Of a stretch of 44,597 nucleotides of DNA, positions 36,554 to 44,597 are shown in pieces. Position numbers and translations under genes: made by a program. The notes beneath the pieces are model-generated. The model saw nothing but the letters and a program-made list of their open reading frames with translations, did no database searches and was not told the DNA's origin. The stretch comes from Pseudomonas sp. KBW05 (GTDB taxonomy: Bacteria > Pseudomonadota > Gammaproteobacteria > Pseudomonadales > Pseudomonadaceae), in assembly GCF_003852405.1 (NCBI RefSeq), contig NZ_QAJM01000045.1:1-44597 (forward strand), given 5' to 3'. Every line of letters begins with the position of its first letter. Position 1 is the first letter of the stretch.

Positions 36554-36934
36554 ATGTCCGATCCTCGCTACCAGATCGACGTCAGCGTCGTCACCCGCTT
36601 CCTGGCGGACCAATCGCAACCCGAACACAACCGCTTCGCCTTTGCCTACACCATCACGGTGAAAAACAACGGGCTGGTGCCGGCCAAGCTGCTGTCGCGC
36701 CACTGGGTGATCACCGACGGCGACGGCCAGGTCGAAGAAGTGCGCGGTGCGGGCGTGGTTGGCCAGCAGCCGTTGATTGATTGCGGAGCCAGCCACACTT
36801 ACAGCAGCGGCACGGTAATGACCTCCAAGGTCGGCACCATGCAAGGCACGTATCAGATGAAAGCCACCGACGGCCAGTTGTTCGACGCCATCATCGCGCC
36901 CTTCCGCCTCGCCGTGCCGGGAGCCCTGCACTGA
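36554..36934 (+). CDS. apaG: ApaG domain protein
   Basis: Small protein of 126 aa with a fibronectin III-like fold, formerly called Co2+/Mg2+ efflux protein; its true role is not established. Visible are [44 protein letters not shown] and GVVGQQPLI, then [10 protein letters not shown]. Its stop overlaps the apaH start by one base (TGATG), implying coupling. In eukaryotes the same domain is found in F-box proteins and in PDIP38. Confidence 0.93.
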   Translation: MSDPRYQIDVSVVTRFLADQSQPEHNRFAFAYTITVKNNGLVPAKLLSRHWVITDGDGQVEEVRGAGVVGQQPLIDCGASHTYSSGTVMTSKVGTMQGTYQMKATDGQLFDAIIAPFRLAVPGALH

Positions 36935-37782
36935 TGGCGACGTACGCGGTCGGCGACCTGCAAGGCTGCCTGGAACCGCTCAAGTGCCTGCTTGAACGCG
37001 TGTCCTTCGATCCAACACGCGACCGCCTGTGGCTGGTCGGTGACCTGGTCAACCGCGGCCCCCAATCCCTGGAAACCTTGCGCTACTTATATAGCCTGCG
37101 CGATGCCCTGGTGTGTGTGCTGGGCAACCACGACCTGCATCTGCTGGCCGCCGCCAAGAACATCGAGCGCCTGAAAAAGGGCGACACCCTGCGGGAAATC
37201 CTCGAAGCACCGGACCGTGCCGACTTGCTCGACTGGCTGCGCCGCCAGAAGATCATGCACTACGACGAGGCCCGCAACATGGCCTTGGTCCATGCGGGCA
37301 TCCCGCCCCAATGGACCTTGAAAAAAGCCCTCAAGTGCGCCGCCGAAGTCGAAGCCGCCATGGCCGATGACAGCCTGTACACCGCCTACCTCGACGGCAT
37401 GTACGGCAACGAGCCGGTGAAGTGGGACAACGACCTCAAGGGCGTCACTCGCCTGCGCGTAATCACCAACTACTTCACCCGCATGCGCTTCTGCACCGCC
37501 GAAGGCAAACTGGACCTCAAGAGCAAGGAAGGTGCCGATACCGCACTGCCCGGCTACAAACCCTGGTTCGCCCACAAAGAGCGCAAGACCCGTGACACAA
37601 AGATCATCTTTGGCCACTGGGCAGCCCTCGAAGGCAAGTGCAATGAACCCGGCGTGTTCGCCCTCGACACCGGCTGCGTGTGGGGCGGCGCCATGACCCT
37701 GATGAACATCGACACCGGCGAGCACCACCGCTGCCAGTGCGAATCCCCCCTTTCCGTTACCCTGCCGGCCGCCAAGCCCTAG
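36934..37782 (+). CDS. apaH: Diadenosine tetraphosphatase (symmetrical)
   Basis: Hydrolyses Ap4A to two ADP, controlling the alarmone dinucleotide and removing Np4 caps from RNA. It is a 282-aa metallophosphatase. Signature motifs are YAVGDLQGC (residues 5-12), [30 protein letters not shown] and the C-terminal GHWAALEG and [11 protein letters not shown]. Many more N-terminal in-frame residues are open (from 36781) but they overlap apaG. The stop is 8 bp from glpE, whose AGGAG site lies in between. Confidence 0.96.
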   Translation: MATYAVGDLQGCLEPLKCLLERVSFDPTRDRLWLVGDLVNRGPQSLETLRYLYSLRDALVCVLGNHDLHLLAAAKNIERLKKGDTLREILEAPDRADLLDWLRRQKIMHYDEARNMALVHAGIPPQWTLKKALKCAAEVEAAMADDSLYTAYLDGMYGNEPVKWDNDLKGVTRLRVITNYFTRMRFCTAEGKLDLKSKEGADTALPGYKPWFAHKERKTRDTKIIFGHWAALEGKCNEPGVFALDTGCVWGGAMTLMNIDTGEHHRCQCESPLSVTLPAAKP

Positions 37783-37790
37783 GAGCCTCC

Positions 37791-38120
37791 ATGAGCGAAT
37801 TCAAACGCATCTCCCCCGAACAAGCCCAGGCCCTGCGCGGGCAAGGCGCAGTGGTCGTCGACATCCGCGATCAGCCTACCTACGTGGCGGCTCACATCAC
37901 CGGCGCGCAACACCTCGACAACGTCAACATCGCCGACTTCATCCGCGCAGCCGACCTCGATGCGCCGGTGATCGTGGCCTGCTACCACGGCAACTCCAGC
38001 CAGAGCGCAGCCGCCTACCTGATAAGCCAGGGCTTCTCCGACGTCTATAGCCTGGACGGTGGCTTTGAGCTGTGGCGTACGACGTTTCCTGCGGAAATTG
38101 CCTCGGGCGATTCGCAATAA
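37791..38120 (+). CDS. glpE: Thiosulfate sulfurtransferase GlpE
   Basis: Single-domain rhodanese of 109 aa transferring sulfane sulfur from thiosulfate to cyanide or thioredoxin. The catalytic cysteine is C64 in [18 protein letters not shown], the loop being that of GlpE-type rhodaneses. [19 protein letters not shown] and [11 protein letters not shown] are family segments. An AGGAG ribosome site precedes the ATG by 5 bp. It is the last gene of the lptD-to-glpE run. In E. coli glpE belongs to the glycerol regulon, which is not the case here by context. Confidence 0.93.
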   Translation: MSEFKRISPEQAQALRGQGAVVVDIRDQPTYVAAHITGAQHLDNVNIADFIRAADLDAPVIVACYHGNSSQSAAAYLISQGFSDVYSLDGGFELWRTTFPAEIASGDSQ

Positions 38121-38152
38121 TTTTTTTCAAACCCCGCTACCCCGCGTGACGC

Positions 38153-38189
38153 TTGGCCTCGCGCCGTTTCTGACGAACGGCGCAGCCAA
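38153..38189 (+). terminator. Hairpin after glpE
   Basis: Nested inverted repeat: inner GCGCCGTT (38161-38168) with AACGGCGC (38176-38183), outer TTGGC (38153-38157) with GCCAA (38185-38189). No T tract follows; seven T directly follow the glpE stop instead. Possible terminator of the glpE run. Confidence 0.45.
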
Positions 38190-38208
38190 ACTAATTACGC
38201 ATCGCGCC

Positions 38209-38238
38209 TTGACCTCCCCGATTCCGAACTATCCTTAA
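38209..38238 (+). promoter_or_regulatory. Sigma-S-like promoter of prkA-yeaH-spoVR
   Basis: The sequence CTATCCTTAA (38229-38238) matches the extended sigma-S -10 pattern CTAYACTTAA in 9 of 10 positions. TTGACC lies at 38209-38214, with spacing (15 bp to TATCCT) short for sigma-70. The leader to the prkA ATG would be about 165 nt. E. coli yeaGH is RpoS-dependent, which fits. Confidence 0.55.
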
Positions 38239-38405
38239 GCGCAGGCCATCCGAATCAGGGGAGAGCCGGTACACCGGCGTGCGGGTCATCGGTAGCGTTT
38301 CAGGGTGTTCTGGGGGGAAAACGGCCATTGGCGATCGTCAATGACTGCCAGCATCGACTGATTGATCCGGCGTCGGCTCCACGTATCGAGCGAGGTGACG
38401 ACGTC

Positions 38406-40328
38406 ATGAGTATTTTTAGCCACTTCCAACAACGCTTCGAGTCCACACAGCAAGAAGAACTCACTCTGCAGGAGTACCTTGAGCTGTGCAAAAAGGACCG
38501 CAGTACCTATGCGTCTGCCGCCGAACGCCTGCTGCTGGCGATTGGCGAGCCGGAGCTGGTAGACACCTCCAACAACTCGCGCCTGTCGCGGATTTTTTCC
38601 AACAAGGTGATCCGCCGCTATCCGGCCTTTGAAGACTTCCATGGCATGGAAGAATGCATCGACCAGATCGTCTCCTACTTCCGCCATGCCGCCCAAGGCC
38701 TGGAAGAGAAGAAACAGATCCTCTACCTGCTCGGCCCCGTCGGTGGCGGTAAATCGTCCCTGGCCGAAAAGCTCAAACAACTGATCGAGAAGGTGCCCTT
38801 CTACGCGATCAAGGGCTCGCCGGTCTTCGAGTCGCCCCTGGGCCTGTTCAACGCCACCGAAGATGGCGCGATCCTCGAAGAAGATTTCGGCATTCCACGC
38901 CGCTACCTCAACACCATCATGTCGCCCTGGGCCACCAAGCGCCTGGCCGAGTTCGGCGGTGACATCAGCCAGTTCCGCGTGGTCAAGCTCTACCCATCGA
39001 TCCTCAACCAGATCGGCGTGGCCAAGACCGAACCGGGGGACGAAAACAATCAGGACATCTCGGCGCTGGTGGGCAAGGTCGATATCCGCAAGCTCGAAGA
39101 ATTTCCGCAGAACGACGCCGACGCCTACAGCTACTCCGGCGCGCTGTGCCGGGCCAACCAGGGCCTGATGGAGTTCGTGGAAATGTTCAAGGCACCGATC
39201 AAGGTGCTGCACCCACTGCTGACCGCCACCCAGGAAGGCAACTACAACAGTACCGAAGGCCTGGGCGCGATTCCGTTCACCGGCATCCTGCTAGCCCACT
39301 CCAACGAATCGGAATGGCACACCTTCCGCAACAACAAGAACAACGAAGCCTTCATCGACCGGATCTATATCGTCAAAGTGCCGTACTGCCTGCGGGTCAG
39401 CGATGAAATCAAGATCTACGACAAGCTGCTGTTCAACAGCTCCCTGGCCAAGGCGCACTGCGCACCCGACACCCTGAAGATGCTCGCCCAGTTCACCGTG
39501 CTGTCGCGCCTCAAGGAGCCGGAAAACTCGAACATCTACTCGAAGATGCGCGTGTACGACGGCGAAAACCTCAAGGACACCGACCCCAAGGCCAAGTCGA
39601 TCCAGGAATACCGCGACACGGCCGGCGTAGACGAGGGCATGAACGGCCTGTCCACGCGTTTTGCCTTCAAGATCCTGTCCAAGGTCTTCAACTTCGACCC
39701 CCACGAGATCGCCGCCAACCCGGTGCACCTGCTCTATGTGCTGGAACAGCAGATCGAACAGGAGCAATTCCAGGCCGAGACCCGCGAACGCTACCTGCGC
39801 TTCCTCAAGGAATACCTGGCACCGCGCTACATCGAGTTCATCGGCAAAGAAATCCAGACCGCGTACCTGGAGTCCTACAGCGAGTACGGCCAGAACATCT
39901 TCGACCGCTACGTGCTGTACGCCGACTTCTGGATCCAGGACCAGGAATACCGCGACCCGGAAACCGGCGAGATTCTCAACCGCGTAGCCCTCAACGAGGA
40001 ACTGGAGAAAATCGAGAAACCGGCCGGTATAAGCAACCCGAAAGATTTCCGCAACGAAATCGTCAACTTCGTGCTGCGTGCCCGGGCCAACAACAACGGC
40101 AAGAACCCGACCTGGCTCAGCTACGAGAAGCTGCGGGTGGTCATCGAGAAGAAAATGTTCTCCAACACCGAGGATCTGTTGCCGGTCATCAGCTTCAACG
40201 CCAAGGCCAGCAAGGAGGACCAGCAAAAACACAACGACTTCGTCACACGCATGGTCGAACGCGGCTACACCGACAAACAGGTACGGCTGCTCTCCGAGTG
40301 GTACCTGCGGGTTCGCAAATCGCAGTAA
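38406..40328 (+). CDS. prkA: PrkA/YeaG family serine protein kinase (AAA+ type)
   Basis: Large cytoplasmic protein of 640 aa, equivalent to E. coli YeaG and Bacillus PrkA. The N-terminal two thirds is a AAA-like domain with Walker A GPVGGGKSS (residues 110-118) in YLLGPVGGGKSSLAEKL, and the C-terminal part is the PrkA domain assigned a eukaryote-like kinase activity. AKTEPGDENNQDISALVGK, QEGNYNSTEG and ILLAHSNESEW are near-invariant. In E. coli it is induced by nitrogen starvation and in stationary phase. An in-frame TTG at 38328 would add 26 residues; I kept the ATG because E. coli YeaG aligns from it. It is followed by yeaH and spoVR on the same strand. Confidence 0.93.
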   Translation: MSIFSHFQQRFESTQQEELTLQEYLELCKKDRSTYASAAERLLLAIGEPELVDTSNNSRLSRIFSNKVIRRYPAFEDFHGMEECIDQIVSYFRHAAQGLEEKKQILYLLGPVGGGKSSLAEKLKQLIEKVPFYAIKGSPVFESPLGLFNATEDGAILEEDFGIPRRYLNTIMSPWATKRLAEFGGDISQFRVVKLYPSILNQIGVAKTEPGDENNQDISALVGKVDIRKLEEFPQNDADAYSYSGALCRANQGLMEFVEMFKAPIKVLHPLLTATQEGNYNSTEGLGAIPFTGILLAHSNESEWHTFRNNKNNEAFIDRIYIVKVPYCLRVSDEIKIYDKLLFNSSLAKAHCAPDTLKMLAQFTVLSRLKEPENSNIYSKMRVYDGENLKDTDPKAKSIQEYRDTAGVDEGMNGLSTRFAFKILSKVFNFDPHEIAANPVHLLYVLEQQIEQEQFQAETRERYLRFLKEYLAPRYIEFIGKEIQTAYLESYSEYGQNIFDRYVLYADFWIQDQEYRDPETGEILNRVALNEELEKIEKPAGISNPKDFRNEIVNFVLRARANNNGKNPTWLSYEKLRVVIEKKMFSNTEDLLPVISFNAKASKEDQQKHNDFVTRMVERGYTDKQVRLLSEWYLRVRKSQ

Positions 40329-40347
40329 GGCAGCGACGCGCGTGCAG

Positions 40348-40368
40348 TGCCAGGCCTTGGGCCTGGCA
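40348..40368 (+). other. Perfect hairpin between prkA and yeaH
   Basis: A 9-bp perfect stem TGCCAGGCC / GGCCTGGCA with a 3-nt loop, 20 bp after the prkA stop. No T tract follows. It could reduce read-through or protect the prkA mRNA 3' end, giving unequal expression within the operon. Confidence 0.45.
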
Positions 40369-40383
40369 ACTGACCGCCTGTCT

Positions 40384-40432
40384 TTAAGCTTCCAGCTCGC
40401 AGTTTGAAGCTTGTAACGTGAAGCTGCCCGGA
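40384..40432. repeat. AAGCTT-type low-complexity repeat
   Basis: Imperfect tandem units of TTTAAGCTTCCAGCTCGCAG, TTTGAAGCTTGTAACG and TGAAGCTG, part of the AAGCTTGCAGCTT repeats scattered between Pseudomonas genes. It ends where the yeaH ribosome site begins. Confidence 0.4.
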
Positions 40433-40441
40433 GGGCTCCCC

Positions 40442-41713
40442 ATGAGCTATGTGATCGACCGACGCCTCAATGGCAAGAACAAGAGCACGGTAAACCGCCA
40501 GCGTTTCCTGCGGCGTTACCGTGACCACATCAAAAAGGCCGTGGAAGAGGCCGTCAGCCGCCGCTCCATCACCGATATGGAACATGGCGAACAAATCAGC
40601 ATTCCCGGACGGGACATCGACGAACCGGTGCTGCACCACGGCCGTGGCGGCAAACAGACGGTGGTACACCCGGGCAACAAGGAGTTCACCACCGGCGAGC
40701 ATATCCAGCGCCCCCAAGGTGGCGGCGGCGGTAAAGGCCCGGGCAAGGCCGGCAACTCCGGCGAGGGCATGGATGAGTTCGTGTTCCAGATCACCCAGGA
40801 GGAATTCCTCGAATTCATGTTCGAAGACCTGGAGCTGCCCAACCTGGTCAAGCGCAACCTCACCGGCACCGACACCTTCAAGACCGTGCGCGCGGGGATC
40901 AGCAACGAGGGCAACCCGTCGCGCATCAACATCATCCGCACCCTGCGCTCGGCACATGCGCGGCGTATCGCCCTGTCTGGCAGCAGCCGCGCCAAATTGA
41001 AGGAAGCCAAGGAAGAACTGGCCCGCCTGAAACGTGAAGAGCCGGACAACTTCGGCGATATCCAGGATATCGAGGCGGAAATCGAGAAACTCAGCGCGCG
41101 CATCCACCGCGTGCCGTTCCTCGACACCTTCGACCTTAAATACAACTTGCTGGTCAAGCAGCCCAACCCCAGCTCCAAGGCGGTGATGTTCTGCCTGATG
41201 GACGTTTCCGGCTCCATGACCCAGGCCACCAAGGACATCGCCAAGCGCTTCTTTATCTTGCTGTACCTGTTCCTGAAGCGGAACTACGACAAGATCGACG
41301 TGGTGTTCATCCGCCATCACACCAGCGCCCGGGAAGTCGACGAAGAGGAGTTCTTCTACTCGCGGGAAACCGGCGGCACCATTGTTTCCAGTGCGCTGAA
41401 GCTGATGCAGGAGATCATGGCCGAACGCTACCCGGCCAACGAATGGAACATCTACGCCGCCCAGGCCTCGGACGGTGACAACTGGAACGACGACTCGCCG
41501 ATCTGCCGCGACATCCTGATCAACCAGATCATGCCGTTCGTGCAGTACTACACTTACGTTGAAATCACCCCCCGTGAGCACCAGGCCCTGTGGTTCGAAT
41601 ACGAGCGCATCGGCGAAGCCTTTGCCGACACGTTCGCCCAGCAGCAATTGGTCTCGGCCGGCGATATCTACCCGGTCTTCCGTGAACTCTTCCAGCGCAG
41701 GTTAGTGACATGA
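40442..41713 (+). CDS. YeaH family protein (DUF444, vWA-like)
   Basis: Cytoplasmic protein of 423 aa with DUF444, equivalent to E. coli YeaH. The N-terminus is basic ([20 protein letters not shown]); a Gly-rich linker [11 protein letters not shown] sits around residues 91-101, followed by a coiled-coil-like helix (about 183-222). The MIDAS-like motif DVSGSM (residues 254-259) indicates a von Willebrand A fold. The ATG is preceded by GGAGG; an upstream ATG at 40418 lacks one. The pairing of a AAA+ protein (PrkA) and a vWA-like protein recalls MoxR/vWA pairs. No biochemical function is established. It overlaps spoVR by 4 bp. Confidence 0.9.
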   Translation: MSYVIDRRLNGKNKSTVNRQRFLRRYRDHIKKAVEEAVSRRSITDMEHGEQISIPGRDIDEPVLHHGRGGKQTVVHPGNKEFTTGEHIQRPQGGGGGKGPGKAGNSGEGMDEFVFQITQEEFLEFMFEDLELPNLVKRNLTGTDTFKTVRAGISNEGNPSRINIIRTLRSAHARRIALSGSSRAKLKEAKEELARLKREEPDNFGDIQDIEAEIEKLSARIHRVPFLDTFDLKYNLLVKQPNPSSKAVMFCLMDVSGSMTQATKDIAKRFFILLYLFLKRNYDKIDVVFIRHHTSAREVDEEEFFYSRETGGTIVSSALKLMQEIMAERYPANEWNIYAAQASDGDNWNDDSPICRDILINQIMPFVQYYTYVEITPREHQALWFEYERIGEAFADTFAQQQLVSAGDIYPVFRELFQRRLVT

Positions 41714-43275
41714 CCGCCAAAAAAGAGCAAAGACGCCAACCCATTTCCACGGGTTCCGAGTGGACCTTTGAACTGATCCAGGCCTATGACCGGGAAATCA
41801 GCCGTATTGCGGCGGGTTATGCCCTGGACACCTACCCCAACCAGATCGAAGTGATCACCGCCGAACAGATGATGGATGCCTATGCCTCGGTCGGCATGCC
41901 CCTGGGCTATCACCATTGGTCCTACGGCAAACACTTCCTCAGCACCGAGAAGTCCTACAGCCGCGGGCAGATGGGCCTGGCCTACGAGATCGTCATCAAC
42001 TCGGACCCGTGCATCGCCTACCTGATGGAAGAAAACACCATCTGCATGCAGGCACTGGTGGTGGCCCATGCCTGCTACGGGCACAACAGCTTCTTCAAGG
42101 GCAACTACCTGTTCCGCACCTGGACTGACGCCAGCTCGATCATCGACTACCTGGTGTTCGCCAAGCAGTACATCATGCAATGCGAGGAACGCCACGGCAT
42201 CGACGCCGTGGAGGACCTGCTCGACTCCTGCCATGCGCTGATGAACTACGGCGTGGACCGCTACAAACGCCCGTACCCGATTTCTGCCGAGGAAGAACGC
42301 CTGCGCCAGAAGGAGCGCGAGGAGCACCTGCAAAAGCAGATCAACGACCTGTGGCGCACCATTCCGAAAAAGACCGGCAAGAACAGCGACAAGGACAATG
42401 CACGCTTCCCCGCCGAACCTCAGGAAAACATCCTGTATTTCCTGGAAAAACACGCGCCGCTGCTGGAACCCTGGCAGCGGGAAATCGTGCGCATTGTGCG
42501 CAAGATCGCCCAGTACTTTTATCCACAACGCCAAACCCAGGTGATGAACGAAGGCTGGGCAACGTTCTGGCACTACACGCTGATGAACGACCTGTATGAC
42601 GAAGGCCTGGTCACCGACGGCTTCATGATGGAGTTCCTTACTTCCCACACCAGCGTGGTATTCCAACCCGGCTTCGACAGCCCGTATTACAGCGGCATCA
42701 ACCCCTACGCCCTGGGTTTTGCCATGTACCGTGATATCCGGCGCATGTGCGAACACCCCACCGAAGAGGACCGCCGCTGGTTCCCGGAAATCGCCGGCAC
42801 CGATTGGCTGTCCACGATCAAGTTCGCCATGAGCAGCTTCAAGGATGAGAGTTTCATCCTGCAATACTTGTCACCCCAGGTGATTCGCGACCTCAAGCTG
42901 TTCAGCATCCTCGACGACGACCTCAAGGACGACCTGGTAGTACCTGCCATCCACGACGAACCCGGCTACCGCACCATCCGTGAAACCCTGGCGGCGCAAT
43001 ACAACCTGGGCAACCGCGAGCCCAACGTGCAGATCTACAGCATCGACGTGCGCGGCGACCGCTCGCTGACCCTCCGTCACCAGCAACACGACCGCAAACC
43101 CCTGGGCGAATCCACCGACGAAGTGCTCAAGCACCTGCATCGGCTCTGGGGCTTCGACATTCACCTGGAAACGCTGCAGGGCGATCAGGTGATGAAGACC
43201 CATCATGTGCCACCGCGCACCGATCACAACGACAACGACTACGGCCGCCTGGACCTGGCCGTCGTTCACCTCTAA
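41710..43275 (+). CDS. SpoVR family protein (YcgB-like)
   Basis: Cytoplasmic protein of 521 aa of the SpoVR family, named for a Bacillus sporulation gene affecting the spore cortex, equivalent to E. coli YcgB (about 510 aa). Visible family segments: [28 protein letters not shown] and [16 protein letters not shown], with many conserved His, Glu and Cys residues. HWSYGK and [10 protein letters not shown] are compatible with a metal-binding site, as in metallopeptidase-like folds, but that is inference. ATGA overlap with yeaH shows translational coupling. The terminator that follows merges with the cca start. Confidence 0.92.
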   Translation: MTAKKEQRRQPISTGSEWTFELIQAYDREISRIAAGYALDTYPNQIEVITAEQMMDAYASVGMPLGYHHWSYGKHFLSTEKSYSRGQMGLAYEIVINSDPCIAYLMEENTICMQALVVAHACYGHNSFFKGNYLFRTWTDASSIIDYLVFAKQYIMQCEERHGIDAVEDLLDSCHALMNYGVDRYKRPYPISAEEERLRQKEREEHLQKQINDLWRTIPKKTGKNSDKDNARFPAEPQENILYFLEKHAPLLEPWQREIVRIVRKIAQYFYPQRQTQVMNEGWATFWHYTLMNDLYDEGLVTDGFMMEFLTSHTSVVFQPGFDSPYYSGINPYALGFAMYRDIRRMCEHPTEEDRRWFPEIAGTDWLSTIKFAMSSFKDESFILQYLSPQVIRDLKLFSILDDDLKDDLVVPAIHDEPGYRTIRETLAAQYNLGNREPNVQIYSIDVRGDRSLTLRHQQHDRKPLGESTDEVLKHLHRLWGFDIHLETLQGDQVMKTHHVPPRTDHNDNDYGRLDLAVVHL

Positions 43276-43281
43276 AACCGC

Positions 43282-43337
43282 AAAGCCTCCATTGGCCAGG
43301 CACAGGCGGTATCCTGTGGGGCTAATGGAGGCTTTTT
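43282..43337 (+). terminator. Intrinsic terminator of the spoVR operon, containing the cca ribosome site
   Basis: A 12-bp perfect stem AAAGCCTCCATT (43282-43293) with AATGGAGGCTTT (43324-43335), followed by TTTTT (43333-43337). An inner CACAGG/CCTGTG hairpin lies in the loop. The 3' arm contains GGAGG (43327-43331), the ribosome site of cca, 7 bp before its ATG at 43339. Confidence 0.85.
43310..43315 (+). promoter_or_regulatory. Possible -10 of a cca promoter in the terminator loop
   Basis: TATCCT (43310-43315) would start transcription near 43322, giving a cca mRNA without the 5' arm of the stem and with a free ribosome site. No good -35 is visible. Confidence 0.3.
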
Positions 43338-43338
43338 C

Positions 43339-44568
43339 ATGAAAATCTACAAAGTCGGCGGGGCGGTACGCGATCGCCTGCTGGGCATCCCGGTCACCGA
43401 CATTGACCGTGTTGTGGTCGGCGCCACGGCCGAAGAGATGCTTGCCTTGGGCTATAAACCGGTAGGCTCGGACTTCCCGGTGTTCCTCGACCCGAAAAAC
43501 GGCGACGAGTACGCCCTCGCCCGCACCGAACGCAAGAACGGCCGGGGTTACGGCGGCTTTGTTTTCCACGCCAGCCCTGACGTCACCCTGGAAGAAGACC
43601 TGATCCGCCGCGACCTGACCATCAATGCCATGGCAGAAGACGACGATGGCAATGTGACCGATCCTTACGACGGCCAGCTTGATCTCGAAGCGCGCGTTTT
43701 ACGTCATGTTTCCCCCGCGTTCGCCGAAGATCCACTGCGAGTCCTGCGCGTTGCCCGCTTCGCTGCACGCTACGCCAACCTGGGTTTCACCATTGCGCCG
43801 CCAACCCTGGAGCTGATGCGCCAACTCAGCGAATCCAACGAACTGGAAGCCCTGACCCCGGAGCGCAGCTGGAAAGAAATCTCCCGCGCACTGATGGAAG
43901 ATCAGCCCCAGGTCTTCATCCAGGTCCTACGGGATTGCAATGCGCTGAAAACCTTGATGCCGGAAGTGGATGCGCTCTTCGGCGTGCCGCAACCTGCGAC
44001 CCATCACCCCGAAATCGATACCGGCGTGCATACCTTGAGCGTGCTGGAACAGGCCGCCTTGCACAAACAGCCGCTGACCGTGCGCTGGGCCTGCCTGCTG
44101 CATGACCTGGGCAAAGGCCTGACGCCTGTGGATAAGTTGCCGCAGCATATTGCCCACGAACACACCGGTTTGAAGCTGGTCAAGGCGGTCAACGAACGCT
44201 TCAAAGTCCCGAGGGATTGCCAGGAGTTGGCGCTGCTGGTTTGCCAATATCACACCCACGGCCACCGCGCGCTGGAGCTGAAAGCCTCGACATTGCTGGA
44301 GTTGTTGCAGAGTTTTGACGTGTACCGTCGCCCGCAGCGCTTTGAAGAGTTTGTGGTCGCCTGTGAAATGGACGCCCGGGGCCGCAAGGGTTTCGAACAA
44401 CGCAGTTATCCACAGGCCGATTATTTGCGCGGCGCAGCCAAGGCTGCGCGCGAAGTAGCGGTAGCGCCACTGCTGGAGCAAGGCTTCAAAGGCCCGGAAC
44501 TGGGCGAAGCGCTCAAGCGCGAACGGCTCAAGGCGCTGAAAGCCTACAAGGAACAACACCCCCTGTAG
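43339..44568 (+). CDS. cca: CCA tRNA nucleotidyltransferase (multifunctional)
   Basis: Adds and repairs the CCA end of tRNAs without a template; the bacterial class II form also has a phosphohydrolase HD domain. It is 409 aa, like E. coli Cca (412 aa). Visible are the nucleotide-binding motif [57 protein letters not shown], and the HD motif [13 protein letters not shown]. It has an internal overlap with the spoVR terminator, so its own promoter is likely within or just before that hairpin. The gene ends 29 bp from the window edge. Confidence 0.96.
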   Translation: MKIYKVGGAVRDRLLGIPVTDIDRVVVGATAEEMLALGYKPVGSDFPVFLDPKNGDEYALARTERKNGRGYGGFVFHASPDVTLEEDLIRRDLTINAMAEDDDGNVTDPYDGQLDLEARVLRHVSPAFAEDPLRVLRVARFAARYANLGFTIAPPTLELMRQLSESNELEALTPERSWKEISRALMEDQPQVFIQVLRDCNALKTLMPEVDALFGVPQPATHHPEIDTGVHTLSVLEQAALHKQPLTVRWACLLHDLGKGLTPVDKLPQHIAHEHTGLKLVKAVNERFKVPRDCQELALLVCQYHTHGHRALELKASTLLELLQSFDVYRRPQRFEEFVVACEMDARGRKGFEQRSYPQADYLRGAAKAAREVAVAPLLEQGFKGPELGEALKRERLKALKAYKEQHPL

Positions 44569-44579
44569 ACGCCGATCCA

Positions 44580-44597
44580 TTGTGGCGAGGGAGCTTG
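44580..44597. repeat. Truncated REP element at the window edge
   Basis: TTGTGGCGAGGGAGCTTG matches the REP type at 9490-9520 and is cut off by the end of the window. Confidence 0.75.

Noticed and set aside
38150-38175. Sigma-54 promoter upstream of prkA
   Set aside because: A TTGGCC-like -24 is present but no GC at the required -12 spacing.
38328-38405. TTG start adding 26 residues to PrkA
   Set aside because: E. coli YeaG aligns from the ATG at 38406; the extension has no counterpart.

Overview
The window is ordinary core chromosome of a Pseudomonas, most likely of the P. fluorescens group. Supporting this are high GC, Vfr-type CRP, the AmgK/MurU cell-wall recycling pair, an AgtABCD/AgtSR-like transporter and sensor set, Pseudomonas-type REP/REPIN repeats, and a gene order I recognise from Pseudomonas genomes (tyrS, M23 peptidase, anmK, erpA, argC ... 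vfr ... trp ... rpe, gph ... lptD, surA, pdxA, rsmA, apaG, apaH, glpE, prkA, yeaH, spoVR, cca). The species call is inference. I see no prophage, transposase gene, CRISPR array, tRNA or plasmid element.

Layout. 1-145: a strong rRNA-type promoter points left out of the window, just past tyrS. 146-5.7 kb: tyrS, a membrane-anchored M23 endopeptidase, anmK, erpA and argC. 5.8-10.7 kb: hemJ with a nitronate monooxygenase-like enzyme, a DUF805 membrane protein, an SDR, a HIT protein, coq7 and an OsmC/YhfA protein. 10.9-12.3 kb: vfr, meeting a lipoate-ligase-family gene tail to tail. 12.4-18.0 kb: rpe-gph-trpE-trpG-trpD-trpC, all leftward and nearly contiguous. 18.1-26.8 kb: an iron-type alcohol dehydrogenase, a four-gene ABC importer (agtABCD-like) and a two-component system (agtSR-like). 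26.8-30.4 kb: a DUF3530 protein and the amgK-murU-djlA operon. 30.6-38.1 kb: the lptD-surA-pdxA-rsmA-apaG-apaH-glpE block. 38.4-43.3 kb: prkA-yeaH-spoVR. 43.3-44.6 kb: cca, followed by a REP cut by the window edge.

How the genes fit together. Three themes recur. Cell envelope: the M23 peptidase, AnmK, AmgK and MurU act in peptidoglycan turnover and recycling, while LptD and SurA serve outer-membrane assembly. Tryptophan supply: trpEGDC follows rpe-gph, and the end of gph looks as if it doubles as a Trp-rich leader. Amino-acid uptake: the agt-like importer sits beside its probable sensor pair, and its promoter shares a 14-bp element, at an identical distance from the start codon, with the neighbouring alcohol dehydrogenase. 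PrkA-YeaH-SpoVR is the most enigmatic conserved module here, preceded by a sigma-S-like promoter.

Four REPINs of about 90 bp, one single REP and one truncated REP lie between genes; one REPIN sits inside the importer operon. No gap exceeds 300 bp; the longest (38121-38405) holds a hairpin and the prkA promoter candidate. Names and functions come from sequence reading and memory of the families, without database searches.
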